Numbered from the stretch's first letter, positions 1 to 10,626 are shown. The stretch is DNA of 22,075 nucleotides from Alphaproteobacteria bacterium (GCA_026400305.1 JAPLPI010000306.1:1-22075), one strand, 5' to 3'. A program made the numbers and translations. The notes: generated by a model not told the origin, from the sequence alone.

Positions 1-1
1 C

Positions 2-653
<652 letters not shown>

Positions 654-657
<4 letters not shown>

Positions 658-1679
658 TCGTCAAGAGTCACGAGGCCGACCGCTATGTGGCGAGCCCGCC
701 CAAGGGCCTGACCCTGGCGCTGGTCTATGGCCCCGATGCCGGCCTGGTGCAGGAACGGGCCGAGAAGCTGCTCAAAAGCGTGGTGCCCGACCTGACCGAC
801 GCCTTCAATGTCGCCGACCTCAGCGAAAGCACCTTGCTGGCCGATCCGGCGCGGCTGGCCGATGAAGCCGCCGCCATTTCCATGATGGGCGGGCGCCGGG
901 TGGTGCGGGTGCGCGGCGCCGGCAACGATCTAGCCGAGCTTCTGGAATCCTTTGCCGATGATCCCAGGGGCGATTCTTTGGTGGTGATCGAGGCGGGCGA
1001 TCTGGCCAAGACCTCTGCCCTGCGCAAGATCTTTGATGCCCACAAGACCGCCGCGGCCGTGCAGTGCTATCCGGATTCAGTGCGCGACCTAGGCGATGTA
1101 GTGGGCGATGCGTTGCGGGCCGAAGGCCTGTCGATTGCGCCCGATGCACTGGAAGACGCCGTGTCGCGGCTGGGTTCGGACCGCGGCGTCACTCGCCGGG
1201 AAATCGAAAAGCTGCTGCTTTACATGCACGGCAAGAAACAGGTCACCTTGGAAGATGTGCGCGCCGTGATGGGGGATGAGGCCGATGCGCGCAGCGAAAG
1301 CGCCTGTGATGCGGCGGCCGGTGGCGATCTGATCAAGCTGGACCTCGAGCTCGAAAGGTTGTGGATGTCGGACGTCGCGCCGGCCCAGGTGCTGCGCAGC
1401 GCCATGGGTCATTTCCAGCGCCTGGTGCAGGCGCGCGAAAGCGCTAACCGCGGCGAGGCCATCGACAATGTCATAAAGAGGCTGCGGCCGCCGGTGCATT
1501 TCTCCCGCGCCACTGCGTTCAAGAATCAGGCGCAGCGCTGGAACACCGACAAGCTGGGCGAGGCGCTGGACATGCTGCTCGACGCCGAAGCCATGACCCG
1601 CACCACCGGCGTTCCGGCCGAAGCGGTGACGGGGCGCGTATTGATGAACATCGCTGCAATGGCAAAGGGACGAATGTAA
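654..1679 (+). CDS. holA: DNA polymerase III delta subunit
   Basis: A 341-residue protein with the overall pattern of HolA. It has an N-terminal region with [17 protein letters not shown] where the degenerate P-loop lies, a middle region with [18 protein letters not shown], and a helical C-terminal collar domain. Delta is the clamp-loader wrench that opens the beta sliding clamp during replication. Length fits the family. Start ATG overlaps the lptE stop; the TAA stop overlaps the hisF ATG by one base (TAATG). No walker lysine is expected in this subunit. The call rests on the overall pattern plus the conserved lptE-holA neighbourhood. Confidence 0.88.
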
Positions 1680-2440
1680 TGTTGAAGGTCCGTGTGATCC
1701 CCTGCTTGGACGTGAAGGACGGCCGTGTCGTAAAGGGCGTCAATTTCGAAGGCCTGCGCGATGCCGGCGATCCGGTGGAGCAGGCCATCCTGTATGACAA
1801 AGAGGGCGCCGACGAACTCTGTTTCCTGGACATCACGGCCAGCCACGAAAATCGGGGCACCCTGCTGGATGTTGTCCATCGCACCGCGGAAGTCTGCTTC
1901 ATGCCCCTGACGGTGGGCGGCGGGGTGCGCACCCTGGAAGATATCCGCGCGCTTTTGCTGGCCGGTGCCGACAAGGTCTCCATCAACACTGCCGCCGTGT
2001 CACGGCCCGTATTTGTGAAGGAAGCGTCCGAGAAGTTCGGCAGCCAGTGCATAGTCGCGGCGATCGACGCCAAGAGGGGCGAAAAGGGCAATTACGAGAT
2101 CTTCACTCATGGTGGGCGCAAGCCCACCGGAATCGATGCGGTGGAGCATGCCAAAAAGCTGGTCGGCTATGGCGCGGGCGAAATCCTGCTCACCTCCATG
2201 GACCGCGATGGCGTGAAGTCCGGATATGACCTGGACCTGACCCGCGCCGTGTCGGACGCGGTGTCCGTGCCGGTGATTGCCTCTGGCGGGGTGGGCAATG
2301 TGCAGGACCTAGTGGATGGTGTAAAAAAGGGCCATGCCAGCGCCGTTCTGGCGGCTTCCATATTTCATTTCGGTGAAGTTAGCATTGCGCAGGCAAAAGC
2401 CGCTCTGGCCGCTGCCGGACTGCCCACAAGGCCGATTTAG
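1679..2440 (+). CDS. hisF: Imidazole glycerol phosphate synthase, cyclase subunit
   Basis: A 253-residue TIM barrel. It has the paired phosphate-binding features of HisF: the N-terminal [15 protein letters not shown] with catalytic Asp11, VGGGVR near residue 80, IDAKR with catalytic Asp130, TSMDRDG near 180, and VIASGGVG near 203. With HisH it converts PRFAR and ammonia into imidazole glycerol phosphate and AICAR in histidine synthesis. Length is typical. The start overlaps the holA stop by one base. It is unusual that no hisA, hisH or hisE lies beside it; in many alphaproteobacteria hisF sits in a hisBHAF-hisE cluster, so hisF seems to have been separated here or the cluster is elsewhere. 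Confidence 0.96.
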   Translation: MLKVRVIPCLDVKDGRVVKGVNFEGLRDAGDPVEQAILYDKEGADELCFLDITASHENRGTLLDVVHRTAEVCFMPLTVGGGVRTLEDIRALLLAGADKVSINTAAVSRPVFVKEASEKFGSQCIVAAIDAKRGEKGNYEIFTHGGRKPTGIDAVEHAKKLVGYGAGEILLTSMDRDGVKSGYDLDLTRAVSDAVSVPVIASGGVGNVQDLVDGVKKGHASAVLAASIFHFGEVSIAQAKAALAAAGLPTRPI

Positions 2441-2461
2441 CGCATTTTTTCAGGCGAGATT

Positions 2462-2478
2462 GAAAGCCCGGGGCTTTC
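2462..2478 (+). other. Perfect short hairpin between hisF and the CHAD gene
   Basis: GAAAGCC at 2462-2468 pairs exactly with GGCTTTC at 2472-2478 around a 3-base loop. No T-run follows on either strand, so it does not look like a rho-independent terminator. It ends 16 bases before the candidate CHAD start at 2495 and could affect mRNA stability or translation. The function is unknown. Confidence 0.35.
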
Positions 2479-2494
2479 CGTCCAAGGTCCCGGC

Positions 2495-3463
2495 ATGGAC
2501 AATCCCCGCGCCACGATTCATTTCCTGGTTCGCCGCAATCCGTGGCCGATCAAGCCGGTGAAGGCGGCTCCCGCGCACATCTCCTGTTCCATGCGGCCGG
2601 AAGATGCTTTCCGCACCATCCTGCTGGATTGCCTGGCCCAGATCACCGCCAACGCCGCCACCTTGCGTGCGGGGCGTTCGGTGGAAGGCTTGCACCAGCT
2701 GCGCGTCGCCCTCCGCCGGCTGGAAGTCGTGCTGGGCGTCTTCGGACAGGAGTTCGAGCAGGACTGGCTGGAAGATCTTCGCGGCCGCGCCAAGATATTG
2801 TCGGGGCGGCTGGCGCCGGCGCGCGACCTGGATGTGTTTGTCGGCAAGTTGCTGGAAGGTTCGCCCCAGTTCAGCGTCAAGTCCGGCGTCGGCGATGGGC
2901 TTGTGGCGTTGCGCGCCCGCGCGGAAAGTGCGCGCGACGAGGCCTGCAGCGCTGCGGCGGCCTGCATTGCCAGCGCCGACTTTGAACTTTTCACCGACGA
3001 TGTCGCGGGCCTGGCCTCGTCGCAATTGCCGCTAAGCCGGGATAAGCGCCTGCCGCGTGCGGCGCGCCGCATGATGGACCGGCAGGTGGCGCGCCTGAAA
3101 AAGCGCGGACGTACGGCGCGCAGCGCTGAAGAAGGCGACATGCACCGGCTGCGCATCGCCCTGAAAAAGTTACGCTACACCGCTGAATTCTTCGCGGCCA
3201 TCTATCGCAAGCGCAAGGTGAAGGCCTATTTGAAAAAGCTGCGCGCCCTGCAGGATCATCTGGGCGATCTCAATGACACCGCCAATGTGCGCCGGGTGGT
3301 CGGCGACCTGCTTCGCGGTAAGTCCAGGAAGGACGAAGACGTCGCACTGCGCTATGCCGCGGGCGCGATGGTCGGATGGTATGGGGCGAAAGCCCCGGTC
3401 GCCATCGCCACGGCGCTCAAGGACTACAAAAAGTTCAAGCGCGCCAGTCCGTTTTGGCACTAA
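2495..3463 (+). CDS. CHAD domain protein
   Basis: A 322-residue protein rich in Arg, Lys and conserved histidines. From about residue 33 (MRPEDAFRTIL) it follows the CHAD pattern: VEGLHQLRVALRRLEVVLGVF near 64-84, a second half with MHRLRIALKKLRYTAEFF, and KLRALQDHLGDLNDTANV. CHAD domains are helical bundles that bind inorganic polyphosphate; many are fused behind a CYTH domain. Here no CYTH domain is visible. The first 30 residues resemble only a linker, and the frame is open back to the hisF stop without an obvious CYTH sequence. AAGG at 2484-2487 gives a modest ribosome site for ATG 2495; ATG 2591 is an alternative. The last 29 bases overlap the end of the convergent phosphatase gene. Confidence 0.85.
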   Translation: MDNPRATIHFLVRRNPWPIKPVKAAPAHISCSMRPEDAFRTILLDCLAQITANAATLRAGRSVEGLHQLRVALRRLEVVLGVFGQEFEQDWLEDLRGRAKILSGRLAPARDLDVFVGKLLEGSPQFSVKSGVGDGLVALRARAESARDEACSAAAACIASADFELFTDDVAGLASSQLPLSRDKRLPRAARRMMDRQVARLKKRGRTARSAEEGDMHRLRIALKKLRYTAEFFAAIYRKRKVKAYLKKLRALQDHLGDLNDTANVRRVVGDLLRGKSRKDEDVALRYAAGAMVGWYGAKAPVAIATALKDYKKFKRASPFWH

Positions 3464-4037
3464 AATCCAGGTTCAGGTGCGCAATTTTCGCCGCGCCGTT
3501 CGCATCCAGCGTCAGCAACAGGATCTTCGATACATCCAGATCGGCAGGCATCGGCGTCGCCATGTCCCAGCCGGTGGCCAGCGTATAGGCCGCGCGCAGC
3601 ACGCCGAGATGCGCGATGGCCACGGCATTGCCGTTACCTTGCGCGACATCCGTCAGGAACGCCGCCACCCGCGCATGCAACTCGCCGGTGGATTCCCCGC
3701 CGCCGGGACGAAAGGCGTCGCCGTGTTTCGAACCGGCTTTTTCAAACGCATCACTGCTGTGGCGGGAAAAAATCTCCTCCCGCGTCAAGCCTTCCCAGGC
3801 GCCCCAATTCTGTTCCATCAGCCGCGCATCCAGCACTGCTTCGCCAAGCCCCAGCGCTTCCACCGTCTGGCGGGCGCGCACCAAGGGGCTGGCATAAAGA
3901 CGCGGATGGGTGAAGGGCAGGCGCAGGCCGGACATCCTGACCAGACCCGCATCGCTGAGTGGAATGTCGGTATGACCCTGAATGCGCCCTGCGGCGTTCC
4001 AATCGGTCGGGCCGTGGCGCAGCAGCGCGATCTTCAA
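3435..4037 (-). CDS. Histidine phosphatase family protein
   Basis: A 200-residue protein beginning (M)KIALLRHGPTDWN. The RHG motif carries the phospho-accepting histidine. ASPLVRARQTVEAL and a later AIAHLGVLRAA (second catalytic His) complete the phosphoglycerate mutase/alpha-ribazole phosphatase-like fold. LMEQNWGAWEGLT holds the usual acidic residue. The substrate cannot be told from sequence. I chose a TTG start at 4037-4035 because homology begins exactly there, it overlaps the xthA stop as TTGA, and the length is normal for the family. Upstream starts in the same frame would add 57 residues of unrelated sequence from inside xthA. Its 3' end overlaps the CHAD gene tail-to-tail. Confidence 0.88.
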   Translation of the reverse strand: MKIALLRHGPTDWNAAGRIQGHTDIPLSDAGLVRMSGLRLPFTHPRLYASPLVRARQTVEALGLGEAVLDARLMEQNWGAWEGLTREEIFSRHSSDAFEKAGSKHGDAFRPGGGESTGELHARVAAFLTDVAQGNGNAVAIAHLGVLRAAYTLATGWDMATPMPADLDVSKILLLTLDANGAAKIAHLNLDFSAKTDWRA

Positions 4038-4822
4038 ACCGAAAGCTCCACCACCACCGGTACATGGTCGGACGCCTTCTGCCAGCCGCGCATCTTTTTG
4101 ATAACCTTCTGTGAGGTCAGCGCGCCCTTCAGGCCGGGACTTGTCCAGACATGGTCCAGGCGGCGACCGCGGTCCGACGCTTCCCAGTCGGCGGCGCGAT
4201 AGCTCCACCAGCTATAGATTTTCTCGTCCGGCGGAATGAAGTGGCGTGTGGCATCGGTCCAGTCCAGCGCCGCCTGCGCCGCGTCCAGCAGCTTGGTCTC
4301 CACAGGCGTGTGGCTGACAATGTCGAGCAGCTGCTTGTGGCTCCACACGTCATTTTCCAGCGGCGCGACATTCAGATCGCCTACTAGGATAGCGGGATCC
4401 CTCTTCTTGCGTTTAGCGAAGAATTTTTCCATCTCCGCCAAGAAATGCAGCTTGTGGGCGAACTTCTCGTTCTTGGCGGGGTCGGGAATGTCGCCGCCGG
4501 CCGGCACATAGAAATTGTGCAGCGCCACGCCATTGTCCAACGTCACGCCCATGTGGCGGGCATGGCCTTCGCGGCAGAAATCCTGGGCGCCGCTTTCGCG
4601 GAACGGCTTTTTCGCCAGTATCGCGACCCCGTGATAGGCCTTCTGGCCGTGGATCGCCTGGTGGACATACCCCAGCTTGCGGAAAGCCTCCGCCGGGAAA
4701 AGCTCGTTCAGCACCTTGGTCTCCTGCAGGCACAAAACGTCCGGTTGCTCATCGCGCAGGAAGCGGGTCACCAGATGGATGCGATGCCGCACCGAATTGA
4801 TGTTCCAGGTCGCGATTTTCAA
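4034..4822 (-). CDS. xthA: Exodeoxyribonuclease III
   Basis: A 262-residue enzyme of the endonuclease/exonuclease/phosphatase fold. It shows all the key motifs: WNINSVR with Asn7, LQETK with Glu34, NFYVPAGGD with Tyr105, GDLNVAP with Asp149 and Asn151, RRLDHVW, and the C-terminal SDHVP with catalytic His253. It cuts the DNA backbone 5' of abasic sites in base-excision repair and is a 3'-5' exonuclease. The start is TTG at 4822, backed by AAGGA about nine bases upstream; no in-frame ATG precedes it before a stop. It is translationally coupled to the histidine phosphatase (TTGA overlap). Confidence 0.95.
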   Translation of the reverse strand: MKIATWNINSVRHRIHLVTRFLRDEQPDVLCLQETKVLNELFPAEAFRKLGYVHQAIHGQKAYHGVAILAKKPFRESGAQDFCREGHARHMGVTLDNGVALHNFYVPAGGDIPDPAKNEKFAHKLHFLAEMEKFFAKRKKRDPAILVGDLNVAPLENDVWSHKQLLDIVSHTPVETKLLDAAQAALDWTDATRHFIPPDEKIYSWWSYRAADWEASDRGRRLDHVWTSPGLKGALTSQKVIKKMRGWQKASDHVPVVVELSV

Positions 4823-4878
4823 ACTTTTCGTTCCTTCTATGCTGATGAGAACGGCATCCGCGCAAGATAATTGCTATC

Positions 4879-4884
4879 ATTATA
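4879..4884 (-). promoter_or_regulatory. Candidate -10 element for xthA
   Basis: A perfect TATAAT is read on the minus strand, about 57 bases before the xthA TTG. The -35 region is weak, so this is only a plausible promoter for xthA and the phosphatase. Confidence 0.35.
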
Positions 4885-4946
4885 TTTCAATGGGTTAAAC
4901 GATTCATTTTCCCCAAGTCATGCGTAAATAGCATATCTAGCATTCA

Positions 4947-4975
4947 TTGATTTGCAAAGCTTGCAAGATTATATG
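4947..4975 (+). promoter_or_regulatory. Candidate promoter with repeated TTGCAA boxes
   Basis: TTGATT (4947-4952) and TATATG (4970-4975) are spaced 17 bases apart, ahead of the 45-residue peptide gene. Inside the spacer the palindromic hexamer TTGCAA occurs twice (4952-4957 and 4961-4966), nine bases apart, which could be an operator. This is inferred from spacing and symmetry only. Confidence 0.3.
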
Positions 4976-5034
4976 CACTGCAACAAAGAATTTTCCAAGC
5001 CTGTGTTTTAGGGCGAATGTCGAAGGAGTAGCAC

Positions 5035-5172
5035 ATGAAGAACCCCACTATCCGTACTAACGCCACCCTGCCGGGCGAACGCGTCAACAACCTTGTCGCC
5101 GAAGTCTTCCAGGCCGCCACCATCACTCTGGTTGGCGTGCTGGGTCTGCTCACAATCGCGGCGTCGATCTAA
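5035..5172 (+). CDS. Small putative membrane peptide, 45 residues
   Basis: I do not recognise a family. The peptide starts [19 protein letters not shown] and ends in a hydrophobic stretch, about residues 26-45 ([20 protein letters not shown]), long enough to span or insert in a membrane with the C-terminus at the end of the helix. A strong ribosome site, AAGGAG at 5023-5028, lies six bases before the ATG, and a candidate promoter is upstream, which argues that it is real rather than chance. Its TAA stop at 5170-5172 overlaps the tsaD stop on the opposite strand (CTAA at 5169-5172). A tail-anchored small protein is a fair guess; a hydrophobic toxin is possible but no antitoxin is seen. Confidence 0.6.
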   Translation: MKNPTIRTNATLPGERVNNLVAEVFQAATITLVGVLGLLTIAASI

Positions 5173-6209
5173 GGCGTCGTTTCGGCCAAGGGCCATCTGG
5201 CCCTTGGCGAAGTCGACAGCGCATCGCCCGCGCCGCCGGCTGACAAACGTTCCACCCCCGCCCAGGCAATCATCGCCGCATTGTCGGTGCAGAGCCCCGG
5301 GGGGGGGATGAGGGCGGTAAAATTTTCATCCGCGCAGAGCCGGTTCAGGCCGGCGCCGATCGCCTGGTTGGCGGCGACACCACCGGCGACCACCAGCGTG
5401 TTGCCCTCCGGAAAATCTTTGCGGAACATCTGCATCGCGATGCGCGTGCGGTCGCGCAGAATATCGATCACCGCCGCCTGGAAACTGGCACTGGCATCTT
5501 CCACGCTTATGTTTTTTTCCGCCAATTGGCGCAGCGCCGTTTTCAAACCTGAAAAGGAAAAGTCCGCGACTGCGCGTCCTTTCATGGGACGCGGTAATTT
5601 ATAGGCGCGCGGATTGCCATTCTTTGCTGCAGCTTCCACCGCAGGGCCGCCCGGATAGGACAGGCCCAGTATCTTCGCCGTCTTGTCGAAAGCCTCGCCA
5701 ACCGCATCGTCTATGGTCGATCCATACAGCCGAAAATCATGGATCCCGCCTACGCCGACCAATTGGCAGTGGCCGCCCGATACCAGCAAAAGCAGGAAGG
5801 GAAATTTCACGCCATGGGTCAGCCGCGCCGTCAGCGCATGACCCATCAGGTGATTAACCGCGACTAGCGGCTTGCCCGTGCCCAACGCCAAGGCCTTGGC
5901 GGTGGTTAGCCCAACCATCACGCCGCCGATCAATCCGGGCCCGGCGGTGGCGGCAATGCCGTCCAATTCGGAAAGGCTGACATTGGCCTCTGCCAGAGCG
6001 CGTTCGACGATTTCGTCCAGTATTTCCAGATGCGCGCGGCTGGCGATTTCCGGCACCACCACGCCATAGGGGGCATGCGCCTCGGTCTGGCTGAACACCA
6101 CATTGGACAGGATCACGCCCGGCCCGGGCGCGGACCCGCGCACCACCGCCGCCGCGGTTTCGTCGCAGCTGGTCTCGATGCCCAGAATTGTGAGAGGGTT
6201 GCCCGTCAT
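5169..6209 (-). CDS. tsaD: tRNA N6-adenosine threonylcarbamoyltransferase
   Basis: A 346-residue TsaD of the ASKHA fold. It opens with [17 protein letters not shown], has [14 protein letters not shown] near 88-100, the metal-binding HLMGH (His120 and His124), LVSGGH, and the C-terminal [13 protein letters not shown]. With TsaB and TsaE it moves the threonylcarbamoyl group to A37 of ANN-decoding tRNAs. I prefer the ATG at 6209 because homology starts there. A TTG at 6239 would add ten residues but crowd the divergent hemD start. A run of nine G (5299-5307) falls in the [10 protein letters not shown] segment and keeps the frame. Genes on either side: hemD diverges, and the small peptide gene meets it tail-to-tail. 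Confidence 0.95.
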   Translation of the reverse strand: MTGNPLTILGIETSCDETAAAVVRGSAPGPGVILSNVVFSQTEAHAPYGVVVPEIASRAHLEILDEIVERALAEANVSLSELDGIAATAGPGLIGGVMVGLTTAKALALGTGKPLVAVNHLMGHALTARLTHGVKFPFLLLLVSGGHCQLVGVGGIHDFRLYGSTIDDAVGEAFDKTAKILGLSYPGGPAVEAAAKNGNPRAYKLPRPMKGRAVADFSFSGLKTALRQLAEKNISVEDASASFQAAVIDILRDRTRIAMQMFRKDFPEGNTLVVAGGVAANQAIGAGLNRLCADENFTALIPPPGLCTDNAAMIAWAGVERLSAGGAGDALSTSPRARWPLAETTP

Positions 6210-6262
6210 GGCAGGCTGCTTTACGCCGAAATTCCCCAAAGCGCCAAATTGAGAGCGCCAAT

Positions 6263-6955
6263 ATGAGAATACTCGTCACCCGGCCCCTGGAAGACGGCCA
6301 GGAAATTGCCGTCCGCCTAGCCGAGCACGGCCATTTCGCGCTGCTGGCGCCATTGCTGACACCTCGTTTCGAGGATGGGCCCGAGCTGGATCTGGAGGGT
6401 GTCGAGGCGGTGCTGGCCACCAGCGCCAATGGCATCCGTGCTCTGGTCCGCCGGACCAGGTGCCGCGATCTTTCCATCTTTGCGGTGGGACCGCAGACCA
6501 CCGAAGAAGCCCAGAAGAGCGGGTTCACCGAGGTCCGCAATGCCGATGGCGACGCCAAGGCGCTGGCGGAAGCGGCTACCCGCTGGGCCGTGCGCAAGGG
6601 TGTTTTGCTGCATGTCTGCGGCCATGACGCGCCGGGGACCCTGGCGGAAAATCTCAGATTGCGCGGTTTCAAGGTGCAGCGCTGCGCCCTGTACGGCATC
6701 GAACCAGCCACGCGCCTGCCGGATGAAGCGCGAAAAGCCCTGCAGGAAAAGGCGCTGGAGGCGGCGATGTTCTTCTCGCCCCGCAGTGCGCGCATCTTCA
6801 GCGTGCTGGCCGATGGCTTGACGACCGAAAACCTCACCGCCATGTGCATCAGTCCCGCCACTGCCCAGGCGCTAATCCTGATGTCGTTCGCACAGGTGGC
6901 GGTGGCGGCACGGCCAAACCAGGCGGCTATGCTGGCCCTAGCCGACCACATCTGA
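6263..6955 (+). CDS. hemD: Uroporphyrinogen-III synthase
   Basis: A 230-residue protein starting [12 protein letters not shown], the usual HemD opening in alphaproteobacteria. It also has [12 protein letters not shown] near 50 and [10 protein letters not shown] near 172. The two similar alpha/beta domains are joined by short linkers. It cyclises hydroxymethylbilane to uroporphyrinogen III in heme synthesis. HemD is poorly conserved, but these anchors plus the divergent tsaD neighbour are typical of the class. Length is normal. The tsaD-hemD gap of 53 bases must hold both promoters. Downstream the usual heme-linked neighbour is absent; 169 bases without a convincing gene separate it from the ATP-grasp gene. 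Confidence 0.88.
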   Translation: MRILVTRPLEDGQEIAVRLAEHGHFALLAPLLTPRFEDGPELDLEGVEAVLATSANGIRALVRRTRCRDLSIFAVGPQTTEEAQKSGFTEVRNADGDAKALAEAATRWAVRKGVLLHVCGHDAPGTLAENLRLRGFKVQRCALYGIEPATRLPDEARKALQEKALEAAMFFSPRSARIFSVLADGLTTENLTAMCISPATAQALILMSFAQVAVAARPNQAAMLALADHI

Positions 6956-7124
6956 AAATCAAATCATTTCAATAGTTTAAAATTCGTACGTGGCCGTACC
7001 AGTCTCTGGGCACGCAGGGCCGCGCGTTGTCCGCCGCCGCCGCGCAGGATGCTGCGGCATCTGCGGTATCCCAAAATGCTTTCAACGCTTGCGAGACGCC
7101 TCGTCCCGTGCGCAGACTTCGCTT

Positions 7125-8645
7125 ATGCAGCATGAAGTTTTCGCGAATACCGAAGATTTTGGCGGCCCCGATATCGTGGGCGCCACGGGACATATCTCCC
7201 AGCCCGGGGTCGATGCGCCTTACGCAAATTACGAACTGGGTAAGCCCTTTGATGAGATGTTCTCGCGCGATGGCCAGGTCCGCGCGACCTACGTCGCCAT
7301 CGATTCCAGAGTTTCCAGCCTGCCGCTGGAAGAGCTGAACCGCCGCCAGCAGGCGGTGGAGAAGAGCTTCCTGCACCAGGGCATAACCTTCACCGTCTAT
7401 AACGCCAACCAGGCCACCGAGCGGATCATCCCGACCGACCTGTTGCCGCGAATCGTCACCGCCCGCGAATGGGACCGCATCGAACGCGGACTGACCCAGC
7501 GCATCCATGCCCTGAACCTGTTTCTGCGCGACATCTATACCGATGGCCGGGCGCTGAAGGACGGGGTGGTGCCGCGCTCCATGATTTACGGATCCAAGCA
7601 TTACCGCCGCGAGATGCGCGGGATCCAGGTGCCGCATGGCGCCTACGTGAATATCTGCGGCAGCGATTTGATCCGCAACGAAGCCGGCGATTTCGTTGTG
7701 CTGGAAGACAATCTGCGCGTGCCGTCGGGCGTCAGCTACATGCTCGCCAACCGCGATGTGGCGCACCGCGCTTTCCCGGCAGTGTTCCGATCCATGGGTG
7801 TTCGCCCCATCGAGCATTATCCGCTGGAGCTGCTGGCGACCTTGCGTTCGCTGACTCCGTTCCACGAAGACGTCTCCATCGCCATCCTGACGCCGGGCGT
7901 TTTCAACTCCGCCTATTTCGAGCACGCATTTTTGGCGCGCCAGATGGGCGTGGCGCTGGTGGAAGGCCGCGACCTGCTGGTCAACGACAATGTCGTCTAT
8001 ACCCGAACCACATCGGGCCTGAAGCGAATCGACGTCATCTATCGTCGCATCGATGACGATTTCATGGATCCTTTGATCTTCCGCAACGATTCCGCGCTGG
8101 GCGTGCCCGGCCTGTTCAACGCTTATCGCGCCGGCAATGTGATGATTGCCAATGCGTTGGGTACGGGCGTGGCCGACGACAAGGCAGTCTATGCCTATGT
8201 GCCGCGACTGATCCGCTATTACCTGGCCGAAGAACCGATCCTGGAGAATGTCGAGACCTTCCTGTGCCGCGAGGAAAAAATGCTGCAGCATGTTCTTGGG
8301 AATCTCGACAAGTTGGTGGTCAAGGCGGTTGGCGAATCCGGCGGCTATGGCATGCTGATCGGCCCGCATGCTTCCACAAATGAACGCGAGGACTTCGCCG
8401 AGAAGATCCGTGCTAATCCAGAAAACTATATCGCCCAGCCCACCATCCAGCTTTCTACCGCCCCCACCTTTGTCGGCAACGGCATCGAAGCGCGGCATGT
8501 GGACCTTCGTCCCTTCATCCTGCATGGCGCTGAAACCAAGCTGGTGCCGGGCGCCCTGACGCGCGTCGCACTCAAGCGCGGCAGCTTGGTGGTAAATTCA
8601 TCGCAAGGCGGGGGCTCCAAGGACACCTGGGTACTGAGCCAATAA
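7125..8645 (+). CDS. Circularly permuted ATP-grasp protein (DUF404/DUF407 type)
   Basis: A 506-residue protein. The middle has REWDRIERGLTQRIHALNLFLRDIY, VPHGAYVNICGSDLIRNEAGDFVVLEDNLRVPSGVSYML, then FLCREEKMLQHVL and KAVGESGGYGMLIGP. These are the hallmarks of the circularly permuted ATP-grasp type 2 family. Such enzymes are predicted to form amide or peptide bonds using ATP; the substrate is not known. I start it at ATG 7125 because the upstream 45 codons look unrelated and the family usually starts near this point; the frame is open back to 6990. It is followed with no gap by the alpha-E gene and then a transglutaminase, the recognised amidoligase-type operon. Confidence 0.88.
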   Translation: MQHEVFANTEDFGGPDIVGATGHISQPGVDAPYANYELGKPFDEMFSRDGQVRATYVAIDSRVSSLPLEELNRRQQAVEKSFLHQGITFTVYNANQATERIIPTDLLPRIVTAREWDRIERGLTQRIHALNLFLRDIYTDGRALKDGVVPRSMIYGSKHYRREMRGIQVPHGAYVNICGSDLIRNEAGDFVVLEDNLRVPSGVSYMLANRDVAHRAFPAVFRSMGVRPIEHYPLELLATLRSLTPFHEDVSIAILTPGVFNSAYFEHAFLARQMGVALVEGRDLLVNDNVVYTRTTSGLKRIDVIYRRIDDDFMDPLIFRNDSALGVPGLFNAYRAGNVMIANALGTGVADDKAVYAYVPRLIRYYLAEEPILENVETFLCREEKMLQHVLGNLDKLVVKAVGESGGYGMLIGPHASTNEREDFAEKIRANPENYIAQPTIQLSTAPTFVGNGIEARHVDLRPFILHGAETKLVPGALTRVALKRGSLVVNSSQGGGSKDTWVLSQ

Positions 8646-9586
8646 ATGCTGAGCCGCGTCGCAGCCTCCCTCTATTGGATGAGCCGCTATATCGAGCGGG
8701 CCGAACACACCGCTCGCCTGATCGCGGTGAAGCTGGAATCCATGGTGGAGCAGACGCCCGAGGATGCCGCCGTCAGCTGGGCGCGCGTCACCCAGGCTCT
8801 GACCGGCGTCAAGACCGCGCCGCTGCATCTGGATGCTTTCGCCATCACCCGGTACTTGGCCTTTGACCGCGATAATGAAAATTCTCTGATCACGTCGCTG
8901 TCACTGGCGCGCGACAATGCCCGCCAAGTGCGGGAGGCCTTGTCCAATGAAGTGTGGGAAAATCTCAACCGGCTATATTTGCGCTTGGCGCCCGTCACCA
9001 TGGACTCCATCTGGGTTCATACGCCTGCAAGATTGTTCCGCGATTTGCTGGAGGAAATGCACGTCCTGGAAGGTGTGACCTATTCCACCCTCAGCCACGG
9101 CGAAGGCTGGTACTTCCTGGAACTGGGCCGCTACATCGAGCGGGTGCAGCAGTTGGGCCGGCTTCTGAATATTCATTTCACCGCCGCCCAGACAGGCAAT
9201 GGACCAAAATATTTCGACTGGCTAGTGCTGCTGAAATTCTGCACCGCCTTCGAGCCCTATACCAAGAAATATACCGCATCCATCCGGCCCCAAAAAATCG
9301 CCGAATTCCTGCTGTTCGATTCCGAATTTCCCCATTCCATCTGCTTCTCGGTGGACCGGATGACCGAAGCGCTGGCGCGCGTGGCGCCGGGCGCGCCGCA
9401 GGCCCGCCGTGCCGCGGTGGAACGCCTCGCCGGCCGGCTGAAGGCCGCAGTGGATTTAGGACAGGTGGATGAACTGATGAGCGGTGGGGTTGCCGCTTTC
9501 ATCGCCGACATCACCAAGCAGTGCGACCAGATCCACAAGGCGCTGTATTCGTCCTATATAACCTATAGCGCGGAGACGGTTCTGTA

Positions 9587-9587
<1 letters not shown>
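8646..9587 (+). CDS. Alpha-E domain protein (DUF403)
   Basis: A 313-residue, mainly helical protein. It begins MLSRVAASLYWMSRYIERAEHTARL, the standard opening of the alpha-E family, and has a second GEGWYFLELGRYIERVQQLGRLL near residue 152-174. The repeated YIERA/YIERV units suggest an internal duplication. Its role is unknown; it always travels with circularly permuted ATP-grasp enzymes and may be a scaffold or carrier partner. The ATG follows the ATP-grasp TAA directly and the TAA stop overlaps the transglutaminase start by one base, so the three genes are tightly coupled. Length is typical of the family. Confidence 0.88.
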
Positions 9588-10576
<989 letters not shown>

Positions 10577-10626
10577 CCACTTCGAGGCCGCGCAGCAGGC
10601 GTAGCGCCGTTTGTGCGCGTCTGTGG

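Noticed and set aside
5854..6951. Minus-strand frame spanning hemD and part of tsaD
   Set aside because: Both real genes are supported by motifs, and this frame fits neither.
6956..7124. Coding extension of the ATP-grasp frame back to 6990
   Set aside because: The extra 45 codons are Arg- and Cys-rich and unlike the family; ATG 7125 fits the usual start better.
6969..8525. Long open frame of 518 codons on the minus strand, opposite the ATP-grasp gene
   Set aside because: It is antisense to a clear family member and its translation has no recognisable domain. High GC favours such shadow frames.
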